Shown here: piece after piece, positions 26,228-34,184 of the stretch | Position numbering within the stretch: position 1 is the stretch's first letter | Layout of the letters: the number at the start of each line of letters is the position of its first letter | Assembly: GCF_013113735.1 (NCBI RefSeq) | Contig: NZ_CP053346.1 | Location: 3,858,001 to 3,922,000, forward strand | Source of the DNA: Sphingomonas sp. AP4-R1 | Lineage (GTDB): Bacteria > Pseudomonadota > Alphaproteobacteria > Sphingomonadales > Sphingomonadaceae | Reading direction: 5' to 3' | Length of the DNA stretch: 64,000 bases | The notes under the pieces: generated by a model | What the model was told of the DNA's origin: nothing | Database searches by the model: none | Seen by the model: the letters and a program-made list of their open reading frames with translations, nothing else | Program-made: the position numbers and the translations under genes

Positions 26228-28126
26228 TTAGAAGTGGAAGATGCTTTTCAGTCTGCCGACGACCGAGTGGATGATGCCATCGATGCCGGCATCAGGATCC
26301 ACCGTGTCCGGCACCTTGTTCGGCGCCGGTTTCGCTCCGATCGCGCCGGCCATGAACGTTCGCCAGACATGGGCAGGCAACCCGCCCCCAGCGATGCCCG
26401 GCATCGGGCGATTGTCGTCACGGCCGATCCAGACGGCGGTGACGAGACCGCCCGCAAAACCGACAAAGAGGGCGTCGCGATTATCCTGCGACGTCCCCGT
26501 CTTGCCATAAACCTGGGTCGTAAGTGCAGCGCCGCGGGCCGTGCCGCTGTTCACGGTGGTTGACAGCAGATCCAGCAACGTAGCGCGGTCGGCATCGCTG
26601 AATGTCGTCTCCTCTGTCCGAGCCGATCGCTCGGGCGAGGCGAGAGCAAGACCATAGGGTCGGATCGGGTAGGCGCCATGCGCGACGGCAGCATAGGAAC
26701 CGGCAAGTTCGAGAAGCGTGACACCGGACGTGCCCAGCGCGATGCCAGGATCCGGGTTGAGCGGACTCCGGATCCCGAGATCTCGCGCCGCCTGACTTAC
26801 CGCTTCGGGGCCGACCCTTTGCGTCAACCGGACAGCCGCCACGTTGCTCGAGCGCGCAAACGCCTCCCTCAATGTGATGGGACCAAGATATTGGCCGTCG
26901 GCATTGCGCGGTGACCAGCTACCGATGACGATCGGGCGATCCTCGACCAGGTCGTTGGGCGTCATTCCGGCCCGAACCGCTGCAAGATAGACAAACAGCT
27001 TAAACGTCGAGCCCGGCTGCCGGCGGGCTTGGGTTGCGCGGTTGAAGCTGCTCGCCGCATAGTTCCGGCCGCCGACCATTGCGACGACCTTGCCGTCGGG
27101 GCGCATGGCGACGAGCGCAACCTGCGCGCCGGGAAGGCGAACCTGTCCAACGGCGGTTTCGGCGAGGCGCTGCAGACGGGCATCGAGCGTCGTTCGCACG
27201 ATCTGCTCGGCATACGCGTTAGCTGGCGGCATTGCTGCGGAAGCAGCCCAGTCGCTGAAATAGGTTGCTTGTTTGGGCTCGGGCGCAGGCTTGAGTCGAA
27301 GGTGAGCGGTTGCCTCGGCTGCCTGATGCGGCGTGATAAAGCCCGCATCCAGCATCGCCTTGGAGACGAGCGCGGCCCTCGCACGAGCCCCCGCCAGATT
27401 TTCATTGGGTGCCAGGCGTGACGGCGCTTTCATGAGCCCGGCCAGAAGTGCGGCTTCTCCGACCGTCAACCGCTCAGGCGACTTGCTGAAATAATGGCGG
27501 GCCGCCGCACGCAAACCGTACACATTGTCGCCGAAATAGGCGTTGGACAGATACCGTGACAGGATCTGGTCCTTGCTCAACCAGCGCTCCAACCAGAGCG
27601 CGATCAGCGCTTCGCGGATCTTCCTTCCCACCGATCGATCGGAATTCAGGTAGACCAGCTTTGCGAGTTGCTGGGTGATGGTGCTCCCGCCCTCTCGGGC
27701 GCTTCCACTGCGAACATCATGCCAGGCCGCGCGCATCAGGCCACGCGGATCGAGTCCATAATGGTGGTAAAACCGGCGATCCTCGATCGCGACGAACGCA
27801 TTGCCAACATGAGCGGGGAGGATGCCGACATCGACGGCCTTCTCGGTAATGGCGCCACGACGCGAGATCAGTGTTCCGTCGGAGGCGAGAAACGTGATCC
27901 TGGGCGGAACGATAGGCCGTGCCGTCTGCGATGGCGGCGCCACGGTCGCCAGCCAGCTGACGATGACGAGAAATAGCACCGTGAGCAGGACGAGCGACCA
28001 GAGCACCATCTTTCGGAGTCGCAACCGCCTGCGTTCGATGGCGGATGCAACAGTCGCGGTGCGCGGATCCAGATCGTCTCGCTCGGCAGGCCGCAAACGA
28101 TCGGGATCATTCTCAAAACGCAGCAT
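26228..28126 (-). CDS. Class A penicillin-binding protein (PBP1A-like)
   Basis: A 632-residue bifunctional peptidoglycan synthase. It has a cytoplasmic N-terminus, a membrane anchor at about 40-62, a glycosyltransferase domain with EDRRFYHHYGLDPRG (catalytic Glu) and GGSTITQQLAK, and a transpeptidase domain with PGSTFK (catalytic Ser), RSSN (second motif) and YGKTGTS (third motif). All catalytic motifs are intact, so it should polymerise and cross-link peptidoglycan. It is an unusual cargo for an ICE and could alter envelope or beta-lactam susceptibility. Confidence 0.92.
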   Translation of the reverse strand: MLRFENDPDRLRPAERDDLDPRTATVASAIERRRLRLRKMVLWSLVLLTVLFLVIVSWLATVAPPSQTARPIVPPRITFLASDGTLISRRGAITEKAVDVGILPAHVGNAFVAIEDRRFYHHYGLDPRGLMRAAWHDVRSGSAREGGSTITQQLAKLVYLNSDRSVGRKIREALIALWLERWLSKDQILSRYLSNAYFGDNVYGLRAAARHYFSKSPERLTVGEAALLAGLMKAPSRLAPNENLAGARARAALVSKAMLDAGFITPHQAAEATAHLRLKPAPEPKQATYFSDWAASAAMPPANAYAEQIVRTTLDARLQRLAETAVGQVRLPGAQVALVAMRPDGKVVAMVGGRNYAASSFNRATQARRQPGSTFKLFVYLAAVRAGMTPNDLVEDRPIVIGSWSPRNADGQYLGPITLREAFARSSNVAAVRLTQRVGPEAVSQAARDLGIRSPLNPDPGIALGTSGVTLLELAGSYAAVAHGAYPIRPYGLALASPERSARTEETTFSDADRATLLDLLSTTVNSGTARGAALTTQVYGKTGTSQDNRDALFVGFAGGLVTAVWIGRDDNRPMPGIAGGGLPAHVWRTFMAGAIGAKPAPNKVPDTVDPDAGIDGIIHSVVGRLKSIFHF

Positions 28127-28210
28127 CGGGTGTCTTATATGGGCAACTCACGTTATTCGAAAGTGCCGTAATCCGCTATGGTCCGCTCGTCATGCACGAT
28201 CGCTTGGTAG

Positions 28211-28560
28211 AGGTGGCCCATCATCGTCTTTTCTGGTCTCGCCCTCTCGCACGATTAGGCGCCGATCTGGGATCGGTTCGACCAGATCCATGCGCGCATT
28301 CCTCACGTGACGCTCGTCAGACCGGCCACAGCAAAGGGGTCGATGCGATCGCGGCAGCTTGGGCGGCTCGGCTCTAAAGCAGCATGTCGGTCGTGGCTTA
28401 CTGCATGTATGGACCGGGCCGGAAGATCGCCTTCACGGGTAACTGCAGGCTGACAGATCTCAAACCGGTCGAGGTGGTCCTGTGCGAAGGACCAGACTTG
28501 CAAGCCAATCTCGACCAACTCCTGCGCGAGGCGGCCATTCCGATCCATGCTTTCCGCAAG
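28211..28560 (+). pseudogene. Decayed DUF2493 (SLOG-like) gene, copy 1
   Basis: Pieces of a DUF2493 protein are recognisable in more than one frame. WPIIVFSG is followed by a stop after LALSHD, then WDRFDQIHARIPHVTLV in the same frame, then after a shift GPGRKIAF and LKPVEVVLCEGPDLQANLDQ and PIHAFRK. These align with the intact copy at 30412-31425. A stop codon and at least one frameshift show it is inactive. It lies just upstream of a DUF6117-like remnant. Confidence 0.72.
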
Positions 28561-28637
28561 GGGAGCAGACCGGAAGCGTCGGAGGCCCGCTTCGTGCACG
28601 CCCGCCCACGGAGACCCCGGCCTGAAGGAGAGCGACG

Positions 28638-28853
28638 ATGGCAATTCCCGACGCTCGCTGCCGGATTTTCGACACGTTGCTGCGCGCCGCGCTGGCCGGC
28701 GACCTCATCTTGATCGAATTCCGGGATGCGAGCGGCGGCGAGACGCGCTTCGTAATCCGCGCGGTCGGCCGGGCCGGCAACAGCAATCGTCCCATGACAC
28801 TCTTCAGGATCTATGCGACGGCAATCCGTTCGGGGCTACCGGCCGCCGCCTAA
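28638..28853 (+). pseudogene. DUF6117-like small protein, frameshifted near the 3' end
   Basis: The first 50 residues (MAIPDARCRIFDTLLRAALA, then GDLILIEFRDASGG) look like DUF6117, a small protein of sphingomonad elements. A good ribosome site (GAAGGAG) precedes it. The expected C-terminus (LCDGNPFG) is present but in the next frame, at about 28810-28835, so a single-base shift near 28800 seems to have changed the tail. It may still make a 71-residue product. Next to the decayed DUF2493 copy, it looks like part of the same eroding unit. Confidence 0.5.
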
Positions 28854-28902
28854 CGACCCGGCACCTGTGTGAAACGTCCGTTCGGGATGCCCGAGCGGGC
28901 CC

Positions 28903-29415
28903 TTATTCCGTAAGCCGGGCGAGACTTCGCAGCGCCGCCGCCAGCCTGTCATGATGGTCATCGGCAGGCATCACCGACGGCACGTTCGACACGGTTAATG
29001 TGACCTTGGTTCCGTCGCGTGTCGGTTCCAGCCTGGTCGTCAACATCATCGGCTCGGCGAACGCCGGATCAAGACTCAGAAAATGAACTTCTTCCACGAC
29101 CAACTCGTCCGGAAGCAACGTGATGAAACGAACCTCGATCTCGTCTTCCCGCGTGCGTGTCCTGCCCGCCGTGGGTGGCGCATCCTGGCCATGCCGCAAC
29201 AGCATGGAATAGCCGCCGCCGACAGAGGGTTCGAAATGGCTGATCCGCGACGTCATCTCGTCCGGCGTCCGCCAAGAGGCCAGCATCTCGGCATCCATAA
29301 AGGTCCGAAACAGGGTTCTTGGCGTCGCCAGAATAACCCGCGATACGCTGTCCGTCCGGTCCCCCTGCACCACAGCCAACACCGCCTGATCGCTCCCGAA
29401 TCTGATATGCCCCAT
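28903..29415 (-). CDS. SRPBCC-family (AHSA1-like) protein
   Basis: A 170-residue protein with the activator-of-Hsp90-homologue/START fold: SRVILATPRTLFRTFMDAEM at the start, WRTPDEMTSRISHFEPSVGG in the middle (the usual loading loop), and a C-terminal TLTVSNVP-SVMPADDHHDRL segment leading into a long helix. Such small proteins bind hydrophobic ligands or act as stress chaperone-like factors; the ligand is not predictable. Its start is next to the gene-poor stretch that precedes DUF736. Confidence 0.78.
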   Translation of the reverse strand: MGHIRFGSDQAVLAVVQGDRTDSVSRVILATPRTLFRTFMDAEMLASWRTPDEMTSRISHFEPSVGGGYSMLLRHGQDAPPTAGRTRTREDEIEVRFITLLPDELVVEEVHFLSLDPAFAEPMMLTTRLEPTRDGTKVTLTVSNVPSVMPADDHHDRLAAALRSLARLTE

Positions 29416-29862
29416 GGCCCCGTCTTAAGCGTGCGTCGAGGATCTCGCCAAGCTCGCGAGTCAGGCTCGGCGACGGAATCCCACGATGATCAGGCCCATC
29501 GCAGATGCTCTGCTGGGCATCGAAAACCCGAGATGCAGAGAGGAAACTCCACTCTATCAGCAGGTCCTAGCTTGGTACGGGGCCGCGACGGAAGTCGGCG
29601 CGGCGCCTATGCGCGTCCGAAACCCGTGCGCGGGCCGGACGGGCGATCCGGGGCCCATGGGTAGACCGGACTCTCGACGACTGGACGCTCAAGCGGTCGC
29701 AGGTGGTGGCGCGGTGGTTGAGCGCCGGGGAGGGCCGTGTGGTGGCGCCCGGCAGGGCGGCGGCGGGGCAGGGCGCGGGCGCCGGGATGCAGAGGAGAGG
29801 GGGATTTTGATGGGTGTCCTTTCGGAATGACCCGAGGGGACAGACGTCAAAGGAAATGTGTC
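29416..29862. other. Intergenic region without a supported gene
   Basis: A 114-codon + frame (29486-29830) has a plausible N-terminal half but a Gly/Ala/Arg-rich tail that looks like a shadow of the GC-rich run at 29640-29810. It may be the remnant of a gene. The promoter and ribosome site of the DUF736 gene lie at the right end. Confidence 0.35.
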
Positions 29863-30330
29863 ATGAACATCGGTGAATTCAAGCTGGTCAACAACCGTCT
29901 GCTGGGCTCGATCGCGACGCGGACCATCGATCTTCCCCGTTTGGGCCTGCGCCCGGTCGAGAGCACCAACGACAAGGCGCCCGCCTATGAGATCGTTGCG
30001 CTCAACGTCGGCAATCGCTGGGTCCAGGTCGGTGCGCTGTGGGAGGCGGTCGCCCGCAACACCACCGGCGAAGCCTTCCTCCAGGGTTCGATCGACGACC
30101 CGAGCCTGCCCGAACCGCTCCCCATCGCGCTGTTCGGCACGACCGAGGAAGGCATGCGCGTCGCCTGGCGGCGGCCGCAGCGGCGCGACGACTTCGGCAT
30201 GGCGACCCGCACCGGCAGCCGCCCCGAAACGCCCGAAGGCGGCGACGGCTTCGGCCCGAGCACGGCCGGCAATGACGGCGGGCTGATGGGCGGCAGCGGG
30301 CGCTTCGACGAGGACGAGCCGATCTACTGA
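29863..30330 (+). CDS. DUF736-family protein
   Basis: A 155-residue protein whose first 110 residues match DUF736: MNIGEFKLVNNRLLGSIATR, then PAYEIVALNVGNRWVQVGALWE. A flexible Gly/Asp-rich tail follows, ending DEDEPIY, somewhat like single-strand-binding-protein tails. DUF736 genes are characteristic of alphaproteobacterial plasmids and ICEs and lie near relaxase or DUF2493 genes; their function is not established. ATG 29863 is preceded by AAAGGAAA. A strong terminator follows. Confidence 0.85.
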   Translation: MNIGEFKLVNNRLLGSIATRTIDLPRLGLRPVESTNDKAPAYEIVALNVGNRWVQVGALWEAVARNTTGEAFLQGSIDDPSLPEPLPIALFGTTEEGMRVAWRRPQRRDDFGMATRTGSRPETPEGGDGFGPSTAGNDGGLMGGSGRFDEDEPIY

Positions 30331-30345
30331 TCGTCCGCCCGTTGG

Positions 30346-30385
30346 ACCGGGAGCGCTCAGCCCCGAGCGCTCCCGGTTTTTCTTT
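30346..30385 (+). terminator. Rho-independent terminator after DUF736
   Basis: CCGGGAGCGCTC pairs perfectly with GAGCGCTCCCGG across a six-base loop and is followed by TTTTTCTTT. It separates the DUF736 gene from the DUF2493 gene. Confidence 0.88.
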
Positions 30386-30411
30386 GGCTTCTCTTCGTCA
30401 GGAGACAGACC

Positions 30412-31425
30412 GTGAACCATTCTGTCCATCGTCTTGAGGATCTGCGCGAACTCTACGCTGCCGCCGTCGCTACCCCTGAATTCCAGGCCGCCTTCGGCGA
30501 TCCGCTGTCCGTCACCATCGTCGAACCGGGTGAACCGGCCGGCGAATATGAGATGCCCGAACCCATGGCCGCGCAGGCCGACTGCGCCGGTATCGTAGCG
30601 ACCCTGTTCGATCTCTTCTCCGGTACGCGGCTCGAACCGCTCGCTCAGGAAATCGCCTGGGGGTTCGTGAACTCCTTCCACTTCGTCGCGGGCAAGCTCG
30701 GCCGGCGCGAAGACTCCCTTGCCGACGAGATCGGCGAGATGGCGCGCGCGCCCGACACAAGCGAGGTCTTCACCTGCGAGCTTGAGGAGAAGCAGCTGCT
30801 CTGCCGATCGACCGCCGAGCAGCGCGAAGCGATCGAGTGCATGCGCGATTATGCCGCCGAGATGTACCGCGCTCTGTCCGGCTGGCCCTGGTCGCCGGCG
30901 CGGGGAACGCGCGCGTCGTCGGCCTCGTCGGCAAGCCAGATCGCGGCGCAGGATTTCCTGCGCGAGCGCCAGCTCCAGGCGCGCGAACGGTACATGCCGC
31001 ACGGGCCGATCGTGGTCTTCTCCGGCCCCGCAATCTGGCATGACTGGCGCCAGATCTGGGACCGGCTCGACCAGATCAAGGCACGGATCCCGCACATGAC
31101 GCTCGTCACCACCGGGCAGCGCAAGGGGGGCGATGCGATCGCGGCCGCCTGGGCCGCGCGCCCCGAAGTCCAGGTGCCGGTGGTCGCCTACGGCCTCTTC
31201 GGATCGGGCCGTAAGGTTGCCTTCACCCGCAACCGCAAGCTCGCGGATCTGAAGCCGGCAGAAGCGGTCCTGCTGGAAGGATCGGGGCTCCAGGCCCATC
31301 TCTACCAGCTGCTCCGCGACGCGGGCGTTCCGATCCACGCTTTCCGGAAGTCGGATCAGGCACCGATCGCGCCGCCGCCTCCACGAAGGGCCTGGACGCC
31401 ATCGCGCGAGCTGGAAATGGCGTGA
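30412..31425 (+). CDS. DUF2493 (SLOG-like) protein, intact copy
   Basis: A 337-residue protein with GTG start behind CAGGAGA. The N-terminal 180 residues are an acidic helical domain (TLFDLFSGTRLEPLAQEIAW onward) and the C-terminal 120 are the DUF2493 Rossmann-like domain: GPIVVFSGPAIWHDW, TLVTTGQRKGGDAIAAAW, GSGRKVAFTRNRKLADLKP and PIHAFRK. DUF2493 belongs to the YspA/SLOG superfamily, which binds nucleotide-derived ligands. Two other copies nearby are broken, so this is the only intact one. A terminator follows. Role on the element unknown; nucleotide sensing or processing is inferred. Confidence 0.85.
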   Translation: MNHSVHRLEDLRELYAAAVATPEFQAAFGDPLSVTIVEPGEPAGEYEMPEPMAAQADCAGIVATLFDLFSGTRLEPLAQEIAWGFVNSFHFVAGKLGRREDSLADEIGEMARAPDTSEVFTCELEEKQLLCRSTAEQREAIECMRDYAAEMYRALSGWPWSPARGTRASSASSASQIAAQDFLRERQLQARERYMPHGPIVVFSGPAIWHDWRQIWDRLDQIKARIPHMTLVTTGQRKGGDAIAAAWAARPEVQVPVVAYGLFGSGRKVAFTRNRKLADLKPAEAVLLEGSGLQAHLYQLLRDAGVPIHAFRKSDQAPIAPPPPRRAWTPSRELEMA

Positions 31426-31463
31426 GGCGATACCCCGTTCGGGGGCGTGTCACGATGACATCG

Positions 31464-31497
31464 AGCGGTCGCCTGACGGATCAGGCGGCCGCTTTTT
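31464..31497 (+). terminator. Terminator after the intact DUF2493 gene
   Basis: AGCGGTCGCCTGA pairs with TCAGGCGGCCGCT (one mismatch) around a four-base loop, followed by a five-T run. Confidence 0.8.
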
Positions 31498-31616
31498 CGA
31501 TGCCTCGTTTCTGCGTGACTGCGGGAGGAACGGGGGACCCTTCAGCCAGTGCCACGAGATGATTGCTGCCGCCTCTGGAATATGCCAGAATATCCCACTG
31601 ATCAAAGGACCGTGTC

Positions 31617-31883
31617 GTGACCCATATTATCGTCGGTAAATGGGGCAAGAACCTCGCTATCCGCGTGCCCCAGGAACTGGAGCAGTTGCTGGGCCTCAGC
31701 GTCGGCGAAGAAGTCGAGATCGAGTCGCACGATGGTGATATCATCATCCGTCGCACCGCTGCGCGGGCACGCTCGCTAGAAGCTGCGAGGGAAGCAGCTG
31801 CCCAGATCATCGCCAACAGTAAGGGACGCACCCTTGATGGCATTTCCATCAAGGAGCTGCGACAGGAGGGACAGAGAGGATGA
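31617..31883 (+). CDS. vapB: VapB/MazE-type antitoxin
   Basis: An 88-residue AbrB-fold antitoxin: IIVGKWGKNLAIRVPQEL, LGLSVGEEVEIE and DIIIRRT form the swapped-hairpin DNA-binding domain, and the C-terminal 40 residues form the toxin-binding tail. GTG start with AAAGGA nearby. It overlaps the toxin gene by four bases. Antitoxins of this type bind their own promoter and neutralise the partner PIN toxin. It sits between the intact and the frameshifted DUF2493 genes. Confidence 0.88.
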   Translation: MTHIIVGKWGKNLAIRVPQELEQLLGLSVGEEVEIESHDGDIIIRRTAARARSLEAAREAAAQIIANSKGRTLDGISIKELRQEGQRG

Positions 31884-32293
31884 GCATCGTCCTCGACGCT
31901 TCCATGACGTTGACCTGGCTTTTTGAAGATGAACGAACGCCAGCCGCCTATGACGTGATGATGCGCGTGGTCGACGAAGGGGCCGTCGTCCCGTCTCTCT
32001 GGCGGCTGGAGGTCGCCAACACGCTTCGAACCGCAATCCGGCGGGGGCGCTGCGACGAAGACTTTGTAACGAAGACGCTCGTGCAGCTCTCGCGCATGAT
32101 GATCAAGGTCGACGAAGAAACCGATCAGCACGCATGGTCTTCAACCCGTGCGCTGTCGAGCGAGGAAGGGCTGACCCTCTACGACGCCGCCTATCTGGAA
32201 CTCGCGCTTCGCGCGGCCCTCCCTCTCGCGACCTGCGATCGTGAGCTCATCGCCGCCGCTGAGCGCCGGTCGATGGACGTCCTTTCCGCCTGA
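31880..32293 (+). CDS. vapC: VapC-type PIN-domain toxin
   Basis: A 137-residue PIN-domain ribonuclease. Catalytic acids are in VLDASMT (N-terminal Asp), LWRLEVANTL (Glu), LTLYDAAYLELA (Asp) and TCDREL (final Asp). Such toxins cleave tRNA or rRNA when freed from the antitoxin. ATG overlaps the antitoxin stop. The pair likely stabilises the mobile element. Complete and apparently functional. Confidence 0.9.
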   Translation: MSIVLDASMTLTWLFEDERTPAAYDVMMRVVDEGAVVPSLWRLEVANTLRTAIRRGRCDEDFVTKTLVQLSRMMIKVDEETDQHAWSSTRALSSEEGLTLYDAAYLELALRAALPLATCDRELIAAAERRSMDVLSA

Positions 32294-32411
32294 TCCCTCT
32301 CTCGGCTCCAATAATGGGATCGCTGGCGCGGAGACGTTTCTCTCTCCTCACTCGGCCAGCTTAACGCGATCGCAGGGCGTTTACGTTACCCAAGATCTCC
32401 CGCCAATTCCG

Positions 32412-32448
32412 CTGCCTTGCGAGGGGTGATCCACTCCTCGCAAGGCAG
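32412..32448. repeat. Perfect 13-bp inverted repeat
   Basis: CTGCCTTGCGAGG (32412-32424) is matched by CCTCGCAAGGCAG (32436-32448) with an 11-base loop. An outer AATTCC/GGAATT pair (32405-32410 and 32453-32458) could extend the stem with bulges. There is no T-tract, so it is not a standard terminator. It lies 120 bases after the VapC gene and could be a processing, pausing or protein-binding site. Confidence 0.75.
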
Positions 32449-32500
32449 TCTGGGAATTCTGACGGTGGAGGTTCGACGTCTTCGGGAACCCGTGCCTGCG

Positions 32501-32575
32501 GCCCGGGTCCGTCGGCCGCCGATGCGATATCCTTTGCCGGATATCGGCCTCCTGTGCGCGGCTCCGCCGTGCTCG
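32501..32575 (+). repeat. Hairpin-bearing repeat, copy 1
   Basis: A 75-base unit with a partner at 33845-33918. Flanks are conserved (GTCGxCCGCCGATGC on the left; GGCCTCCTG and CCGCCGTGCTCG on the right), while the central stem differs: here GATATCC and GGATATC around TTTGCC. Conservation of pairing in spite of a different stem sequence points to a structured element. Confidence 0.7.
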
Positions 32576-32776
32576 GCGCGTCGAAGCTATCTCTCTCAAA
32601 GATTCTGAAGGGTGGCACGGGACCGCGACGGCCTCAAGGACGACGGGGCCCCACCATTTTGCTCCGCAAAATCGTGACCCCCATCGCCGCTCACGCGGTC
32701 GGGCTTCGCCCGATCCTTGACCCCGTCGCTCGGAGCCCGTGCCTGATTGGGAACCTCTTTTTTTCAGGAGGTTTTG

Positions 32777-33744
32777 ATGACGGCTTCTTCACGCTTCAGC
32801 GACATGGATGCATTGCTGGCCGACGCCACGGCCGGACCCGACGACCGCTACCACCCGGCCTTCGCCGAGACCGCGCAGGTCGTCAGGCTCTCGCCCGCCG
32901 ACGACGCGTCCGACGCCGGCATGCCGGATCCGGAGCAGGCGCAGCGCGGCATCGAGATGGTGATGACGACGCTCTTCGATCTCCTCCGGGACAGCCGCCT
33001 CGAGAGCATCTCCGAACGCCTCGCCTGGGGCGTCGTCCACGCCTTCCACAAGGTCGCCGATCAGATCGACGCAGAGGCAGACAGGGCCGCACGGCAACTC
33101 GGAGAACGCATCCGCCAGAGCGACGGTAGCGAGATCGCCACCAACGAACTGGAGGACGCGCAGACGCTCTGTCAGGGGCTCGACGAGGCCCGCGAGGCGG
33201 TCGCCTGCATGCGCGACCACGCGTCGCAGATCTTCCACATCGAGACAGGCAGGCCGTGGAGCGCACCGCGCGCGACGCTCGTGTCGGGCAAGCGCACCGC
33301 ATCGGTCATCGCCGCGACCGACTTCCTCGCGGCACGGCGACAGCGGCGGATCGACGCCAACGCGCCGACCGGGCCGATCGTCATCTTCTCGGGCGGTCAA
33401 TCGTGGGAGGATCACGCGCAGCTCTGGGAGCGGCTCGACCAGATCAGGACCGGGTGCCGACGATGGTGCTCGCTACGACCGCACAGGACAAGGGCTGTGA
33501 TGCAATCGCCGCCGCTTGGGCCGCCAGCCGGAACGTCAAGCTGGTCGCGTTCGGCCTCGACCGGAGGCTGGGGACGCGGGCCGGGTTCGCACGGAATGAG
33601 ACGATGGTGAGACTGCGGCCGATCGAAGCGGTCGTGTGCGAAGGGTCGGGGCTGCAATCCCACCTCGCACGACGGGTCCGGAGCGGGGGCATCCCGGCCC
33701 ACTTCTTCACGCTCAACGGGCAGACACGGCGCGCGGCATCGTGA
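32777..33744 (+). pseudogene. DUF2493 (SLOG-like) gene, copy 3, one frameshift
   Basis: Starts MTASSRFSDMDALLADATAG behind CAGGAGG and follows the same plan as the intact copy: acidic helical N-terminal domain, then GPIVIFSGGQSWEDHAQLW. At about 33452 the frame changes: the expected TMVLATTAQDKGCDAIAAAW and LRPIEAVVCEGSGLQSHL are found in the next frame, running to a stop at 33744. One missing base explains it. It may be a recent pseudogene or a sequencing error. A strong terminator follows, so the unit was once a complete gene. Confidence 0.75.
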
Positions 33745-33756
33745 CGCGAGGGAAGG

Positions 33757-33801
33757 AGCTTCGGCGGAGGGTCACACCTTCGCCGAAGCTGCCCTTTTTT
33801 T
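33757..33801 (+). terminator. Terminator after DUF2493 copy 3
   Basis: AGCTTCGGCGGAGG pairs with CCTTCGCCGAAGCT (one mismatch) around a six-base loop, followed by GCCC and a seven-T run. Confidence 0.85.
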
Positions 33802-33839
33802 GCTGTCGGGCAACGATCTGCGGGCTCGGTGACCCGGCC

Positions 33840-34184
33840 TTATTGGCCGGGCCGGTCGCCCGCCGATGCAGCTTCGCTTGGCGAAGCTGGCCTCCTGCGC
33901 GCGGCCCCGCCGTGCTCGTCGCTGGGTCGCCGTTCCGGCGACGTCTTTGCAGGAGAAGGGGCCAGCGCCTTCAAGGCCGCGATCGTCTCCGCCCCACCGA
34001 TCCTGAGGGTAAGCCCCAGCACATCGCGGAACTCCCGTTCGGTCAAATTCTCGATCGCGAAATCGGCGACGATCGCGCCATAGGAGGCACGTACTGATCG
34101 CCTCACGCTCTCGGCTTCGAGCGCGAGGTTGCGCTGGTCGGCTTCGATCTTCGCGAGCCGCTCGCGGTCACTCAATTTGGGCAT
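33840..34184 (-). CDS. Small helical hypothetical protein
   Basis: A 114-residue protein. Residues 1-35 form a basic coiled-coil-like helix (MPKLSDRERLAKIEADQRNL), and the middle has NLTEREFRDVLGLTLRIGGA. The last 28 residues come entirely from the second copy of the hairpin repeat and look appended rather than part of the fold. No membrane segment or catalytic motif. Family not recognised. Confidence 0.55.
   Translation of the reverse strand: MPKLSDRERLAKIEADQRNLALEAESVRRSVRASYGAIVADFAIENLTEREFRDVLGLTLRIGGAETIAALKALAPSPAKTSPERRPSDEHGGAARRRPASPSEAASAGDRPGQ
33845..33918 (-). repeat. Hairpin-bearing repeat, copy 2, within a coding tail
   Basis: Second copy of the unit at 32501-32575. The central stem here is AGCTTCG and CGAAGCT around CTTGG, unlike the first copy, while flanks differ at only a few bases. 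It overlaps the 3' end of the gene at 33840-34184 and encodes that protein's low-complexity tail. Confidence 0.7.

Larger units (their letters stand above)
32294..32776. other. Structured intergenic region
   Basis: No supported gene over 483 bases. It holds a perfect 13-bp inverted repeat (32412-32448), the first copy of a 75-base hairpin repeat (32501-32575), several smaller palindromes (for example TTTTGCTCCGCAAAA near 32657-32671), and at the right end a T-run with CAGGAGG, the ribosome site of the frameshifted DUF2493 copy. Confidence 0.6.
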
